From JACCZZ01 sp044227805 (GTDB lineage Bacteria > Bacteroidota > Bacteroidia > Chitinophagales > UBA10324): a DNA stretch of 27,136 bases. Below the pieces are notes generated by a model that was not told the DNA's origin, ran no database searches, and worked only from the letters and a program-made list of their open reading frames with translations. Position 1 is the stretch's first letter, and each line of letters begins with the position of its first letter. The position numbers were made by a program, and so were the translations under genes. The DNA is taken from the NCBI GenBank assembly GCA_044227805.1, contig JBGAWA010000059.1, forward strand, positions 1 to 27,136, in the 5' to 3' direction. Shown piece after piece: positions 15,013 through 24,052 of this stretch.

Positions 15013-16275
15013 TTAGTACTTGATAAAATTCGTTTGTAGCTTTTTATTTCCTTTTACTATTTGCAGGAGATAAAGCCCTGCCGGCAAAACAGAACCATCA
15101 ATGGTGGCCGGAATTTTTGTGTACTTCATCACGATCCTGCCATATACATCAGAAATTTCAAGTTGCTCCGGTGACGGGTTAATTTGACCTTGCCTCAACA
15201 AATGAATCTCATCATGCACAGGATTCGGAAAAACAACAATTGCGTTTTCTCTCTCTGTATTGTTTTCAATCCCAACATTATAATTAACACTCCAGCCAAT
15301 GTCTTGTAAAATTCCCATGACGATTGGTCCAGGATCATGCACCGCATTGGATGCGCCGGCAAAGGGTGTCATCAGTTCATTGATATTTCCGGCAGGGTAA
15401 GTGGATTCGTTCAGATGCAATAAACTGGAACCCAATGCGAAGGTGGAAGGAGCATACATCCTGGGCTTCACTCCTCCATTCATCGATATCGCATGTTCAC
15501 CATCAAAATAGACCTGGTTGCCGGTGAATATAGTATTCAGTTCAGCTGATGGGTTGGCGTAAGATGTAAGCAGTGTTCCTCCGGCTTCTTCCAGCTTGGT
15601 ATCGTAAATGCCTGGCAAGCTGTCAAGCAAAGGCCACGGAAACGAGGTGACGATAGGGGCGAAATCCGTTGCCTGCAATAGCCCGAAGGAGCCGGTAGTT
15701 CCTTCTACCTTGGCCAATCCCACAAAGCCTAACCCATGACACATTTCATGGAGCACGATGGATACAAAATCATATTTACTGCCCGGACAATTTCCATCAA
15801 CACCAAAATACCAGTTGATGGTACTGTTCAGGTAAAGGTCAAAATCAGCTTCTCCCGGATTCAATTCGATGCCGGCAATTGAATTAGCCAGCGCCGTGGC
15901 ATACCAGGTATCTGGTTGTGGTGTTCCGGCAAAATCTTTTCTGCCGTTGGGAAGTGTAATGCCAAGCAATCCTGGTGTCAAAGGCACAAACACCGCATTC
16001 ACTTTTATCGGAACAGGAGAATTCAAAATCGCTGACCATATTGTTGATGCATATTGAAAGGAGGCTTGTGACTGCCCAGAAAATCCGGTATAGTTGATTG
16101 AAAAGGAGGCCGAGCGAGTGTTATCGAAGAAAGCAGCCGGTGGTGGCACATAGACTGGCAGTTGCGAGTCACCTGTTCTGATATCGTCCCAGGTGGGAAC
16201 AGGTTGCGCAATGATTTTTTCCATTGCCGACACAAGCGTAAAAACAATGACCGGATAAATAAGGAGTTGCTTCAT
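15013..16275 (-). CDS. T9SS-exported putative zinc metalloprotease
   Basis: A 420-residue secreted protein. A signal peptide occupies about residues 1-24, with probable cleavage after the IIAQ segment. The zinc-binding site HEMCHGLGF at 176-184 is of HExxH type with the following LGF seen in leishmanolysin-like and other metzincins. Position 186, often His or Asp in metzincins, is Gly here. A likely third ligand is His287 (SSLLHLNE), followed by NELMTP at 299-304 as a Met-turn. The C-terminus is a type A T9SS sorting domain: VVFPNPVHDEIHLL at 347-360, ISDVYGRIV, then GLYLLQI and the basic end LQTNFIKY. It would be delivered to the cell surface or released. The metzincin assignment comes from motifs; the substrate is unknown. 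It is divergent from the M16 peptidase. Confidence 0.82.
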   Translation of the reverse strand: MKQLLIYPVIVFTLVSAMEKIIAQPVPTWDDIRTGDSQLPVYVPPPAAFFDNTRSASFSINYTGFSGQSQASFQYASTIWSAILNSPVPIKVNAVFVPLTPGLLGITLPNGRKDFAGTPQPDTWYATALANSIAGIELNPGEADFDLYLNSTINWYFGVDGNCPGSKYDFVSIVLHEMCHGLGFVGLAKVEGTTGSFGLLQATDFAPIVTSFPWPLLDSLPGIYDTKLEEAGGTLLTSYANPSAELNTIFTGNQVYFDGEHAISMNGGVKPRMYAPSTFALGSSLLHLNESTYPAGNINELMTPFAGASNAVHDPGPIVMGILQDIGWSVNYNVGIENNTERENAIVVFPNPVHDEIHLLRQGQINPSPEQLEISDVYGRIVMKYTKIPATIDGSVLPAGLYLLQIVKGNKKLQTNFIKY

Positions 16276-16382
16276 TTTTATTTTCTCAGCGGCTATTTTT
16301 CCATCTTAGTCACAAAGCAGAACAGATGATTAAAGATATGAAATCGCGATGAACCCCTTAGCTTAGTGCAAATTTTTACCGG

Positions 16383-19181
16383 ATGCGATTTTTTTACACG
16401 CTCTTCATCGTATGGCTGATTTGCCTTTCTGCCAATGCGCAAACATACGATCTGCATACAGTTGTTCCTTTGGACCCTGCCGTCAGAAAAGGTGTGTTAC
16501 CGAATGGCCTGACTTACTATGTACGTAAGAACAGCAAACCTGAGCATCGTGCCGAGTTGAGGCTCGTAGTCAATGCCGGTTCTGTACTCGAAACTGATCA
16601 GCAACAGGGGCTGGCGCATTTTTGTGAGCACATGGCTTTTAACGGAACAGCCAACTTCAGAAAGAGTGAGCTGGTGGATTTTCTGGAACGTACCGGCATG
16701 CGTTTCGGTGCCGATTTAAATGCCTATACGAGTTTCGACGAAACAGTGTACATGTTACAAATACCCACCGATACTGAAAGGATCTTTTTAAAAGGAATGC
16801 AGGTCTTGCAGGATTGGGCGCAGGCTGTCTCTTTTGAAGACGAAGAGATTGACAATGAGCGTGGCGTTGTGGTGGAAGAGTGGAGGTTAGGACAGGGGGC
16901 CGCTGAAAGGATGCAACGTCAATATTATCCGGTGCTGTTTCACGATTCAAGATATGCTGAACGGTTGCCTATCGGGAAGAAAGACATTGTGGAACATGCG
17001 CCTTATGACACCTTGCGAAATTTTTATAAGACATGGTATCGGCCTGATTTGATGGCGGTGGTAGCTGTGGGCGATTTTGATCCGGCAAAAGTAGAAGCGT
17101 TGATTAAAGAAAAATTTTCATCGCTTAGGAATCCTTTAGATAAAAAGATAAGGACAGTTTACCCGGTGCCTGACCACCCGCAACTGCTCGTCAGCATCAC
17201 CTCCGACAAAGAGGCAACCTATTCTTCTGTTTCTGTTGAATACAAACTTCCACCATCGGTGATCAGGACCATTGATGATTATCGAACTGCGCTGTTGTCG
17301 GAATTGTTTGGAACGATGAGTGACCACCGTTACAGTGAATTGGTGCAGCAGGCGGATCCTCCATTTACCTATGGCAGTTCCGCTTATGGTTCGCTCGTCA
17401 GATCCAAATCGTCATTTGGCAGTTTTGCCATGGTGAAAAACAATGGTGTTGAGCGCGGGTTGCTGGCATTGCTATCGGAGAATGAACGCATATTACGATT
17501 CGGATTTGCACCGTCGGAGTTCGAAAGGGCAAAAAAGGAAATTCTCCGGAATACAGAACGGGCATATAATGAAAGAGAGAAGACAGAGTCGCGTAACCTA
17601 ACCTCGAAATATGTCAGGCTGTACCTGAACGAGGAACCTGCACCCGGCATCGAATGGGAATACAACATCCGGAAAGAACTGCTTACCGGCATTATGGTGG
17701 ATGAAGTAAATGCATTAGCCGGCAAATGGATCAGTAATGGAGCCAATTGTGTGATTGGTATATCACAGCCGCAGAAGGATGGAATCACAATTCCTTCCGA
17801 AGAACGCATACGGGAAATATTCAAAAATAGTAAGGTGCAGCAACTGACACCTTATATTGACAAAACGATAGACAAAGCGCTGATCGAAAAACTGCCAGCA
17901 TCTTCAAAAGTGACGAAGGAAAGCAAAATACCTTCCTATAGTATCACGCAATGGATTCTTGGTAATGGCGTAAAAGTCATCTTGAAACCAACCGATTTCA
18001 AGAATGATGAGGTGTTGCTGAATGGATATAGCTGGGGCGGGACATCACGCTATGAGGATAGTGATTATATGTCAGCCATGTATTCAACCGCTATTACCGC
18101 TAATTCAGGTATCGGTGATTGGGATGCTGTTACGCTTGAAAAATTCCTGAGCGATAAAGTGGTATCGGTTTCACCGTCTGTGAGCGAGTTGCAGCAAAAC
18201 ATCAGCGGAAATGCGGCTGCATCCGATGTAGAGACCATGTTACAGCTCGTTTACCTCTATTTCTCATCGCCGCGTAAAGACAGCATAGCGTTCCAATCCA
18301 CTATGGCACAACAGCTCGCTTTTCTGCAAAACCAGCATGCAAGTCCTGAGGCCACTTTCCGCGACACGATTCAGATGGTGATGAGTCAGCATAACTTTCG
18401 TTTTCAGCCGGTGGATGCAAAAAAGCTCCAACTGGTAAATCCGGACCGTGCTTTTGAAATTTACAGGGAACTGTTTTCCGCTCCAGCGGGATGGACCTTT
18501 GTGCTGGTGGGAAACTTTGATCTTGATAAGTTACGCCCGTTAATTGAAATGTACCTCGGAGGAATTGATGGTGGCAAAAACAAATTGACCTACCGGGATC
18601 TTGAAATTGTTCCACCGACGGGTAAGATTGAAAAGATAGTGAAGATTGGCAGTGAGCCAAAGAGCGCTGTGCGGGTTATTTTTAGCGGACTATTTGATTA
18701 TGACAGGACGCATCGTAACGAGGTGAATGCATTGCTGCGCTTAATAAATATGAAGTTACGAGAAACAATGCGTGAAGATATGGGTGGTGTGTATGGTGTG
18801 AGTATTACACCTTCACTCAGGCATTACCCGCAAGAGCGTTACCAGTTGACATTGTCTTTTGGTTGTGCGCCTGATCGTGCCGAGCAATTGACCAGTGCAG
18901 CGCTGGCTGTAATTGACTCTATAAAAAGAAACGGTTGTAATGATGATGACCTGTTGAAAGTAAAAGAACAGCTATTGAAGGAAAGAGAATTAAATCTTCA
19001 GCAGAATAATTTCTGGCTCAGTGCCATTGTGCAAAGTGAGATGAATGCGGAGGACGTGCTCGAATTAGGAGCGTTTCAACAACAGGTTGAAAGTTTTACT
19101 TCAGCAGATTTTAAACGACTGGCCAGTCAATATTTTACAGGCGATAATGTCGCACGATTCATTTTATATCCTTCCGAGTGA
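16383..19181 (+). CDS. M16 family metallopeptidase, exported
   Basis: A 932-residue pitrilysin-family zinc protease. Residues 1-19 form a signal peptide ending in SANAQ, so it acts in the periplasm or envelope. The inverted zinc motif HxxEH is H79-F-C-E82-H83 in LAHFCEHMAFNG, and the third ligand fits E159 in DNERGVVVEEW, 76 residues after H83 as in pitrilysin. The second, non-catalytic M16 half spans about residues 520-930, with the segment WTFVLVGNFDLDKLRPLIEM typical of the C-terminal domain. Length is full. It is divergent from the T9SS metalloprotease with 107 bases between, so the two could share control. Confidence 0.93.
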   Translation: MRFFYTLFIVWLICLSANAQTYDLHTVVPLDPAVRKGVLPNGLTYYVRKNSKPEHRAELRLVVNAGSVLETDQQQGLAHFCEHMAFNGTANFRKSELVDFLERTGMRFGADLNAYTSFDETVYMLQIPTDTERIFLKGMQVLQDWAQAVSFEDEEIDNERGVVVEEWRLGQGAAERMQRQYYPVLFHDSRYAERLPIGKKDIVEHAPYDTLRNFYKTWYRPDLMAVVAVGDFDPAKVEALIKEKFSSLRNPLDKKIRTVYPVPDHPQLLVSITSDKEATYSSVSVEYKLPPSVIRTIDDYRTALLSELFGTMSDHRYSELVQQADPPFTYGSSAYGSLVRSKSSFGSFAMVKNNGVERGLLALLSENERILRFGFAPSEFERAKKEILRNTERAYNEREKTESRNLTSKYVRLYLNEEPAPGIEWEYNIRKELLTGIMVDEVNALAGKWISNGANCVIGISQPQKDGITIPSEERIREIFKNSKVQQLTPYIDKTIDKALIEKLPASSKVTKESKIPSYSITQWILGNGVKVILKPTDFKNDEVLLNGYSWGGTSRYEDSDYMSAMYSTAITANSGIGDWDAVTLEKFLSDKVVSVSPSVSELQQNISGNAAASDVETMLQLVYLYFSSPRKDSIAFQSTMAQQLAFLQNQHASPEATFRDTIQMVMSQHNFRFQPVDAKKLQLVNPDRAFEIYRELFSAPAGWTFVLVGNFDLDKLRPLIEMYLGGIDGGKNKLTYRDLEIVPPTGKIEKIVKIGSEPKSAVRVIFSGLFDYDRTHRNEVNALLRLINMKLRETMREDMGGVYGVSITPSLRHYPQERYQLTLSFGCAPDRAEQLTSAALAVIDSIKRNGCNDDDLLKVKEQLLKERELNLQQNNFWLSAIVQSEMNAEDVLELGAFQQQVESFTSADFKRLASQYFTGDNVARFILYPSE

Positions 19182-19471
19182 GAAGGTGCAGCCATGCGTG
19201 TACGGGTTACTAGTTCAAGGTGAATGCGATAATATTCATCGAAATTATTTATACGGGATTTTTCAAAGGATCAATCCCGCATCACTACAAGAACTGATAA
19301 GGGTTTGCTAGTTCTTATCAGGAAGGATAATGTTTCTCAGCCCCTAAGCAGTTCTACTACATAGTGAAACCAGTGGCTGTTTTAAACTGAAAAATGCGGG
19401 TTGAAGCCATGGGAAGCAGGTCATGGTATGCGGGCGAAAAAACCGTTAATTTTATATCAAAATGCGGAACA
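19182..19471. other. Intergenic region with two hairpins
   Basis: This 290-base gap lies between the M16 peptidase and the T9SS cargo gene. It contains CGGGATT (19254-19260) with AATCCCG (19273-19279), 7-bp stem and 12-base loop, and CTGATAAG (19294-19301) with CTTATCAG (19314-19321), 8-bp stem and 12-base loop. Neither is followed by a convincing T run. An in-frame ATG at 19394 would extend the next gene by 26 residues, but these do not look like a signal peptide. Nothing else is visible. Confidence 0.45.
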
Positions 19472-20368
19472 ATGAAAAGCACCTTTAGATTTCTGCTATC
19501 ACTGAGTTTTGCGGCGTTATTTTTTGCCTCGGCGGAAAACGCCAGTAGTCAATCGAAGGGCAGGCTGCCCGACAAAGGAACACAGAGTGTTGAAGGTTGC
19601 CTGGCTTGTCCGGGCAGTGAGTGGAGCAATACGACAGCTATTACAAAAAAGGACCAACAATGCGCCGGCACAGAACTGTCAGCGAACGGATTCTGCTTCC
19701 AGACCAATTGTTTTTATTCCAGGGGGTTGATCGGTTCTGATTTTGGCTTCAATCTTCCGGAAACTGCCACAGTAAATGGAATTATTGTCAAGGTGAGCAG
19801 AAAGACTGATGTAAGCCAGTCGGTCAAAGATTCCTTCATCCAATTGCAAAAGGGCATCACGCCGGTTGGTGCAAAGAAGAAGGCAAAGGGCTATTGGGAT
19901 GTTGAAGCAAACATCAAAACCTATGGAAGCGCCAGCGATCTCTGGGGAGCGAGTTGGTCGGCGGCGGAAATAAACAGCAGCGATTTCAGTGTCTGGATGA
20001 AAGCTTACAATGCATCAGCCAATGCTGCTCAGGCTTCAGTAGATTTTATGAGGGTAACCGTTTACTATTCAGAAGGCTTGCTAAAGAAAAGTCAGACAGC
20101 CGAGTTCCAGTTGTCAGATGATGCCTTGGGCATCTTTCCCAATCCCGTTGGAGATAAGGCAATAGTTACCTGCAAAGCTTTGCACGATGGGAATATGCAT
20201 CTTGCTTTATATGATGTAACAGGTGTTCTGATTTTGGAAATGAATGAGTATGTATCGGCAGGGTTATTCAATAAAGAAATTGACATACAGCGATTGCCAC
20301 CGGGAAATTATTTTCTGCGTTGCCAGCTGAACGGTAAAACAGGGAACGCTCGTTTCGTAAAGCAATAA
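19472..20368 (+). CDS. T9SS sorting-domain protein with beta-sandwich domain
   Basis: A 298-residue secreted protein. The start is set at ATG 19472 because MKSTFRFLLSLSFAALFFAS is a clear signal peptide. An in-frame ATG at 19394 would bury it. The middle domain (about residues 30-205) has a recurrent pattern seen in extracellular proteins: FGFNLPETATVNGIIVKVSR, VKDSFIQLQKG, DLWGASWSAAEINSSDFSVW and VDFMRVTVYYS. This predicts a beta-sandwich of unknown binding role. Several cysteines near the start (CLAC, QQC, GFCFQTNC) could form disulphides. The C-terminal part is a type A T9SS sorting domain (IFPNPVGDKAIV, LYDVTGVLIL, LPPGNYFLRC, ending RFVKQ). It ends 31 bases from the convergent accC. Confidence 0.85.
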   Translation: MKSTFRFLLSLSFAALFFASAENASSQSKGRLPDKGTQSVEGCLACPGSEWSNTTAITKKDQQCAGTELSANGFCFQTNCFYSRGLIGSDFGFNLPETATVNGIIVKVSRKTDVSQSVKDSFIQLQKGITPVGAKKKAKGYWDVEANIKTYGSASDLWGASWSAAEINSSDFSVWMKAYNASANAAQASVDFMRVTVYYSEGLLKKSQTAEFQLSDDALGIFPNPVGDKAIVTCKALHDGNMHLALYDVTGVLILEMNEYVSAGLFNKEIDIQRLPPGNYFLRCQLNGKTGNARFVKQ

Positions 20369-20399
20369 AGTAGCAAGAGGGCTGCTGTCATTCACACGA

Positions 20400-21749
20400 T
20401 CAGAACTTAAATCCCTGCAGGAATGAAGTGTTAAAATTCCCATCCCTGAAGTTCCGGTCTTTCATCAGTGCAAGATGAAAAGGAATCGTGGTTTTTACGC
20501 CTTCGATGACATATTCACTCAATGCCCGCTCCATGGTTGCAATGGCTTCAATGCGTGTTTGTGCCACGGTAATAATTTTTGCAATCAATGAATCGTAGAA
20601 CGGCGTGACCGTATAACCATCGTAAATATGTGAGTCGATGCGCACCCCATGGCCACCGGGCGTGTGCAGTGTAGTTATTTTTCCGGGGCTGGGCCTGAAA
20701 TCGTTGTGCGGATCCTCGGCATTGATGCGACATTCAATCGCATGCATTGATGGAAAGTAGTTTTTGCCTGAGATGGGTTCACCCGCTGCAATCTTGATCT
20801 GTTCTTTGATCAAGTCATAGTTGATCACTTCTTCGGTAACCGGATGTTCTACCTGAATGCGGGTATTCATCTCCATGAAATAGAAATTGCGATGTTTATC
20901 TACCAGGAATTCCACTGTTCCCACCCCTTCATACCTGATTGCTTTGCAGGCTTTGATGGCGGCTGCGCCCATTTTTTCACGCAGTTGCTGCGTTACAAAA
21001 GGGGAAGGGCTTTCTTCCAGCAGCTTTTGATGCCGACGCTGAATGGAGCAATCCCTTTCGGATAAGTGACAGGCTTTGCCATATTGATCTCCTGCCACCT
21101 GTATTTCAATATGCCGTGGCTCTTCCACATACTTCTCCAAATACACACCGTCATTTCCAAAAGAGGCACCTGCTTCCGTGCGTGCCATATTAAAAGCATT
21201 TTCATACTCTTCTTCATTCCACACAATTCGCATTCCTTTACCGCCGCCACCGGCAGTTGCTTTAAGGATTACCGGATAGCCGATTTTTTTTGCAGTCTTC
21301 TTTCCTTCTTTTACATCGGTCACCAACCCATCAGAACCCGGAATAACCGGTACACCGGCTTTCTTCATGGTATCTTTCGCAGTAATCTTATCACCCATCA
21401 TTGAAATCTGATGTGGTGTAGGCCCGATAAACTTAATGCCGTATTGACCGCAGATTTCTGCAAACTTTTCATTCTCCGATAAAAACCCGTAGCCGGGATG
21501 TATGGCGTCGGCTCCCGTAATTTCCGCTGCTGCCATAATCTTTGCCATATTCAGATAAGACTCTTTGCCGGGAGGCGGGCCGATGCAAACTGCTTCATCG
21601 GCAAACTTCACATGCAATGATTCTCGGTCAGCGGTTGAATAGACGCTAACTGTTTTTATACCCATTTCACGGCAGGTGCGAATTACACGCAGTGCAATTT
21701 CACCGCGGTTCGCTATCAGTATCTTACTTAATGGTCTGTTTTTGGCCAC
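20400..21749 (-). CDS. accC: Biotin carboxylase subunit of acetyl-CoA carboxylase
   Basis: A 449-residue ATP-grasp enzyme that carboxylates biotin on AccB with ATP and bicarbonate, the first step of fatty acid synthesis. The N-terminal domain starts with KILIANRGEIALRVIRTCRE. The ATP-binding glycine loop GGGGKGM is at 167-173, ERDCSIQRRHQK at 231-242, and the catalytic segment EMNTRIQVEHPVTE at 293-306 holds Arg297. Length is that of AccC alone, without a fused carrier domain. The start codon is GTG at 21749; no ATG precedes the conserved ILIANRGE. It follows accB by 68 bases on the same strand, forming an accBC operon. The carboxyltransferase genes are not in the window. A propionyl-CoA role cannot be excluded, but the accB neighbour favours acetyl-CoA carboxylase. 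Confidence 0.95.
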   Translation of the reverse strand: MAKNRPLSKILIANRGEIALRVIRTCREMGIKTVSVYSTADRESLHVKFADEAVCIGPPPGKESYLNMAKIMAAAEITGADAIHPGYGFLSENEKFAEICGQYGIKFIGPTPHQISMMGDKITAKDTMKKAGVPVIPGSDGLVTDVKEGKKTAKKIGYPVILKATAGGGGKGMRIVWNEEEYENAFNMARTEAGASFGNDGVYLEKYVEEPRHIEIQVAGDQYGKACHLSERDCSIQRRHQKLLEESPSPFVTQQLREKMGAAAIKACKAIRYEGVGTVEFLVDKHRNFYFMEMNTRIQVEHPVTEEVINYDLIKEQIKIAAGEPISGKNYFPSMHAIECRINAEDPHNDFRPSPGKITTLHTPGGHGVRIDSHIYDGYTVTPFYDSLIAKIITVAQTRIEAIATMERALSEYVIEGVKTTIPFHLALMKDRNFRDGNFNTSFLQGFKF

Positions 21750-21817
21750 ACTTTATTTTTTGAGAAGGTGATGAAATGAAAGTCCGCCGGTTATGATTTC
21801 CCAAAAGGCGTTTCATC

Positions 21818-22306
21818 TCAGAGCGGTTCAATAAGGAATAAAGGCTGATCATATTCCACGGGCTTGGCATTTTCGATCAGTACTTTAACAATACGGCCTG
21901 AATATTCTGATTCAATTTCATTGAACAGTTTCATGGCTTCTACGATACATAACACTGTGCCCGGTTTTATTTCATCTCCCACATTTACAAAAGAAGGTTT
22001 GTCGGGAGATGAGGATCGGTAGAACGTTCCAATCATTGGCGATTTGATAATGATCTGTTTGGAATTTTCCAGAACACTATCCGCAGCAGGTGCGGCGGTT
22101 GTTTCCTTTACGGTCGTAACTGGCGCTGTGGCAGTAACCGGCGGTGGAGTGGGAAGGCTCGCGGTTTCCTGCCGTATATACTGAACCGGCACATTCTGAT
22201 CCTGCGTGCGAATCATGATTTTGAAGTTGTCACGCTCGATGCGAATTTCAGAGATATTTGATTTGTTGAGGAGCTTAATCAGTTCCTGTATTTCTTTCAG
22301 ATCCAT
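21818..22306 (-). CDS. accB: Biotin carboxyl carrier protein of acetyl-CoA carboxylase
   Basis: A 162-residue carrier protein. The N-terminal helix LKEIQELIKLLNKSNISEIRI (about 3-23) and the FKIMI strand are typical of AccB. A Pro/Ala/Thr-rich flexible linker covers about 45-80. The C-terminal biotinyl domain (85-162) contains SPMIGTFYRSSSPDKPSFVNVG and the biotin site EAMK with Lys126 in VEAMKLFNEI. Length is normal. It is the first gene of the accBC pair and lies 182 bases downstream of the MocR-type regulator on the same strand. Confidence 0.96.
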   Translation of the reverse strand: MDLKEIQELIKLLNKSNISEIRIERDNFKIMIRTQDQNVPVQYIRQETASLPTPPPVTATAPVTTVKETTAAPAADSVLENSKQIIIKSPMIGTFYRSSSPDKPSFVNVGDEIKPGTVLCIVEAMKLFNEIESEYSGRIVKVLIENAKPVEYDQPLFLIEPL

Positions 22307-22448
22307 TTTGAAATGGTTGGTTTTTTAAGAAATAAATTATTGCAAAGGAATCGCAATATTTCAATTGGTCAGCGTGCGAAAGATAGCCATTTATCGGAAA
22401 ATGGGTAGTAAAAGTCTCAGGGAAAGAACAACCCTTAGTAGCGTATTC

Positions 22449-22469
22449 TTTCTTTCGCCGGGAAAGAAA
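22449..22469. other. Small hairpin between the MocR gene and accB
   Basis: TTTCTTTC (22449-22456) pairs with GAAAGAAA (22462-22469) across a 5-base loop GCCGG. It lies about 20 bases beyond the regulator's stop codon on the minus strand. No T run follows on that strand, so a role as terminator is weakly supported. Confidence 0.3.
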
Positions 22470-22488
22470 ACAACTACCGTGTCGTTTA

Positions 22489-23966
22489 TCACTTTTTATT
22501 ACGGATGACTTTTTCAAGAATATCAAGTGCTTCTTCCATCTCGTCGAAGTTGAGTGATGCAAAACCCATTCGCGTAGCATTGAGATTTTTATGCTCGGGA
22601 TTAAAATACCGGCCAGACGACAGAAACAGTTCTTTCTCACGTGCCTTCTTAGCGATGTCCTGCAGGTCATAATCCGTATTAAACCGTGCCCAGATGGCCA
22701 TCCCTCCGGAAGGCACATGAAAGTCGATGATGTCCGGAAACCTGTTTCTCAGCAGTGCCGCAAAATAGTCGCGGCGGGCGTGGTAAACCTTCGTCGCTTT
22801 TTTCTGATGCCGCTGAATCTCACCCTCCGCGAATAATTCGGCAATTGCCTTTTCCAGCACGGTATCGCCCTGCAGGTCAATCACACGTCTCAGCCTCGCC
22901 ATTTCTTCAATCAGGTTTTCAGGTGCTACTACAAAGCCTACGCGGAATGCCGGCGCCAGGCTTTTGCTCAATGATCCCATGTACACGACCATGCCATGTG
23001 TATCCGCACTGGCAAGCGGAAGCACCGGCCCGCTGTCGTAATGATAGTCGAAATCATAGTCATCTTCCAGCACTGCAAATTTGTGTTCTTCGGCGAGGCA
23101 GAGCAACTGCATGCGCCTTTCCGCCTTTAGAGAAACAGTAGTCGGATTGTGATGATGTGGTGTGATAAATACAGCCCTGACCTTTGATTTCTTGCAAACT
23201 TTTTCCAGCGCATCCACCACCATCCCGTTTTCATCAATGGGCACCGTGATCAGTTTCGCACCAATATTTTTAAACATCGCGGTGGCTGAATAATAATTGG
23301 TTTCACCCACCACCACCACATCACCTTGTTTGACAATGGTATGAAAAGCAAGGTATAGCGCCATCATACTGCCCCGCGTTAGCAGGATATTTTCGACCGA
23401 AGCCTGTATGCCGCGTGTTTCGCGAAGATGCTCAGATAATGCTTTCCGTAAATCTATATTACCATGTGTGCCTGCATAGCTCAGGTACTTCTTATAATGT
23501 TCTTTTTGCAGCAGGTTACGGTAGGTCCTTGATAATGCCTCTACAGGTGCAATACGAACATCAGGATAGCCCTCATTGATTTCAAGGTAATAGGGTTTGC
23601 ACAAAATGTGGAGCGGGTAAAATTTGTTTTCGACACCGTAAACCCTGTGTGACGGGCGAATCCAATGGGCTGACCGTCGCGGCTCACCAGTCTTTTTCCG
23701 CGCACTTCAGGCATTGATTCTTTAATATAGGTGCCGCTATAGGGTACTATCTCTATCCATCCCTGTGCATCCAACTCGTCGAGCGCTGCCACAATCGTTT
23801 GGCGATGTACTTCCAGCGTCTTGGCCAGTTCTCTGGTGCCAGGTAATTTGGATCCGGGTTTCAGAATGCCTTTTTTGATCTGCACTATCATCTTATTGGC
23901 AATCTGGAGGTAAACAGGCGTGCTGCATTCTTTATCAATTTCGATTACTGCACTTAAAGAAAACAT
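22489..23966 (-). pseudogene. MocR/PdxR-type GntR regulator with aminotransferase domain, frameshifted
   Basis: MocR proteins fuse a GntR winged helix to a fold-type I aminotransferase-like domain that senses PLP or an amine. Here the two parts are in different frames. The first frame starts at ATG 23966 and gives the DNA-binding domain (PVYLQIANKMIVQIKKGIL, GSKLPGTRELAKTLEVHRQT, residues about 16-82), ending at 23541. The second frame, shifted by -1 relative to the first, gives the whole effector domain to 22489: LEINEGYPDVRIAPVEALSR, HHHNPTTVSL, LEDDYDFDYHYD, and the PLP lysine in GSLSKSLAPAFRVG. Both frames are open between 23541 and 23706, so the shift lies there. Joined, they give about 492 residues, the normal length. 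Either a one-base deletion has inactivated the gene, the read contains an error, or the site is recoded. Everything else looks intact, so the lesion is recent or artificial. Confidence 0.85.
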
Positions 23967-23969
23967 AAC

Positions 23970-24012
23970 TGGACTATTTGATTTATGAAAACTGGTATGC
24001 TTAGATAGTCCA
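23970..24012. promoter_or_regulatory. Candidate operator of the MocR-type regulator
   Basis: A perfect 8-base inverted repeat, TGGACTAT (23970-23977) and ATAGTCCA (24005-24012), with 27 bases between, fills the short gap between the regulator and the divergent secreted-protein gene. The half-sites are alike beyond the core (TGGACTAT-Y-T-R-A). A direct AACTGG pair (23968-23973 and 23990-23995) lies within. Position and symmetry fit autoregulation and control of the divergent genes; binding is inferred. Confidence 0.5.
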
Positions 24013-24021
24013 ACAAAGATA

Positions 24022-24029
24022 TAGCTTTG
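24022..24029 (+). promoter_or_regulatory. Possible -7 promoter element of the divergent genes
   Basis: TAGCTTTG matches TAnnTTTG and ends 23 bases before the start codon at 24053. The right half of the inverted repeat (24005-24012) lies just upstream, where a bound regulator would block or position RNA polymerase. No clean -33 TTTG is seen. Confidence 0.4.
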
Positions 24030-24052
24030 TGTCGTAATTTAAATCAAGCGTT

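Noticed and set aside
17384..17824. 146-residue antisense frame within the M16 peptidase gene, and similar antisense frames in gltX, uvrA and accC
   Set aside because: The sense strand encodes complete, motif-verified enzymes. The antisense frames show no independent start context or known family.
23592..23598. AAACCCT as a proven programmed -1 frameshift signal
   Set aside because: The heptamer has the right register, but no downstream hairpin or pseudoknot is visible, and a one-base loss or read error explains the split more simply. Kept only as a possibility in the findings.
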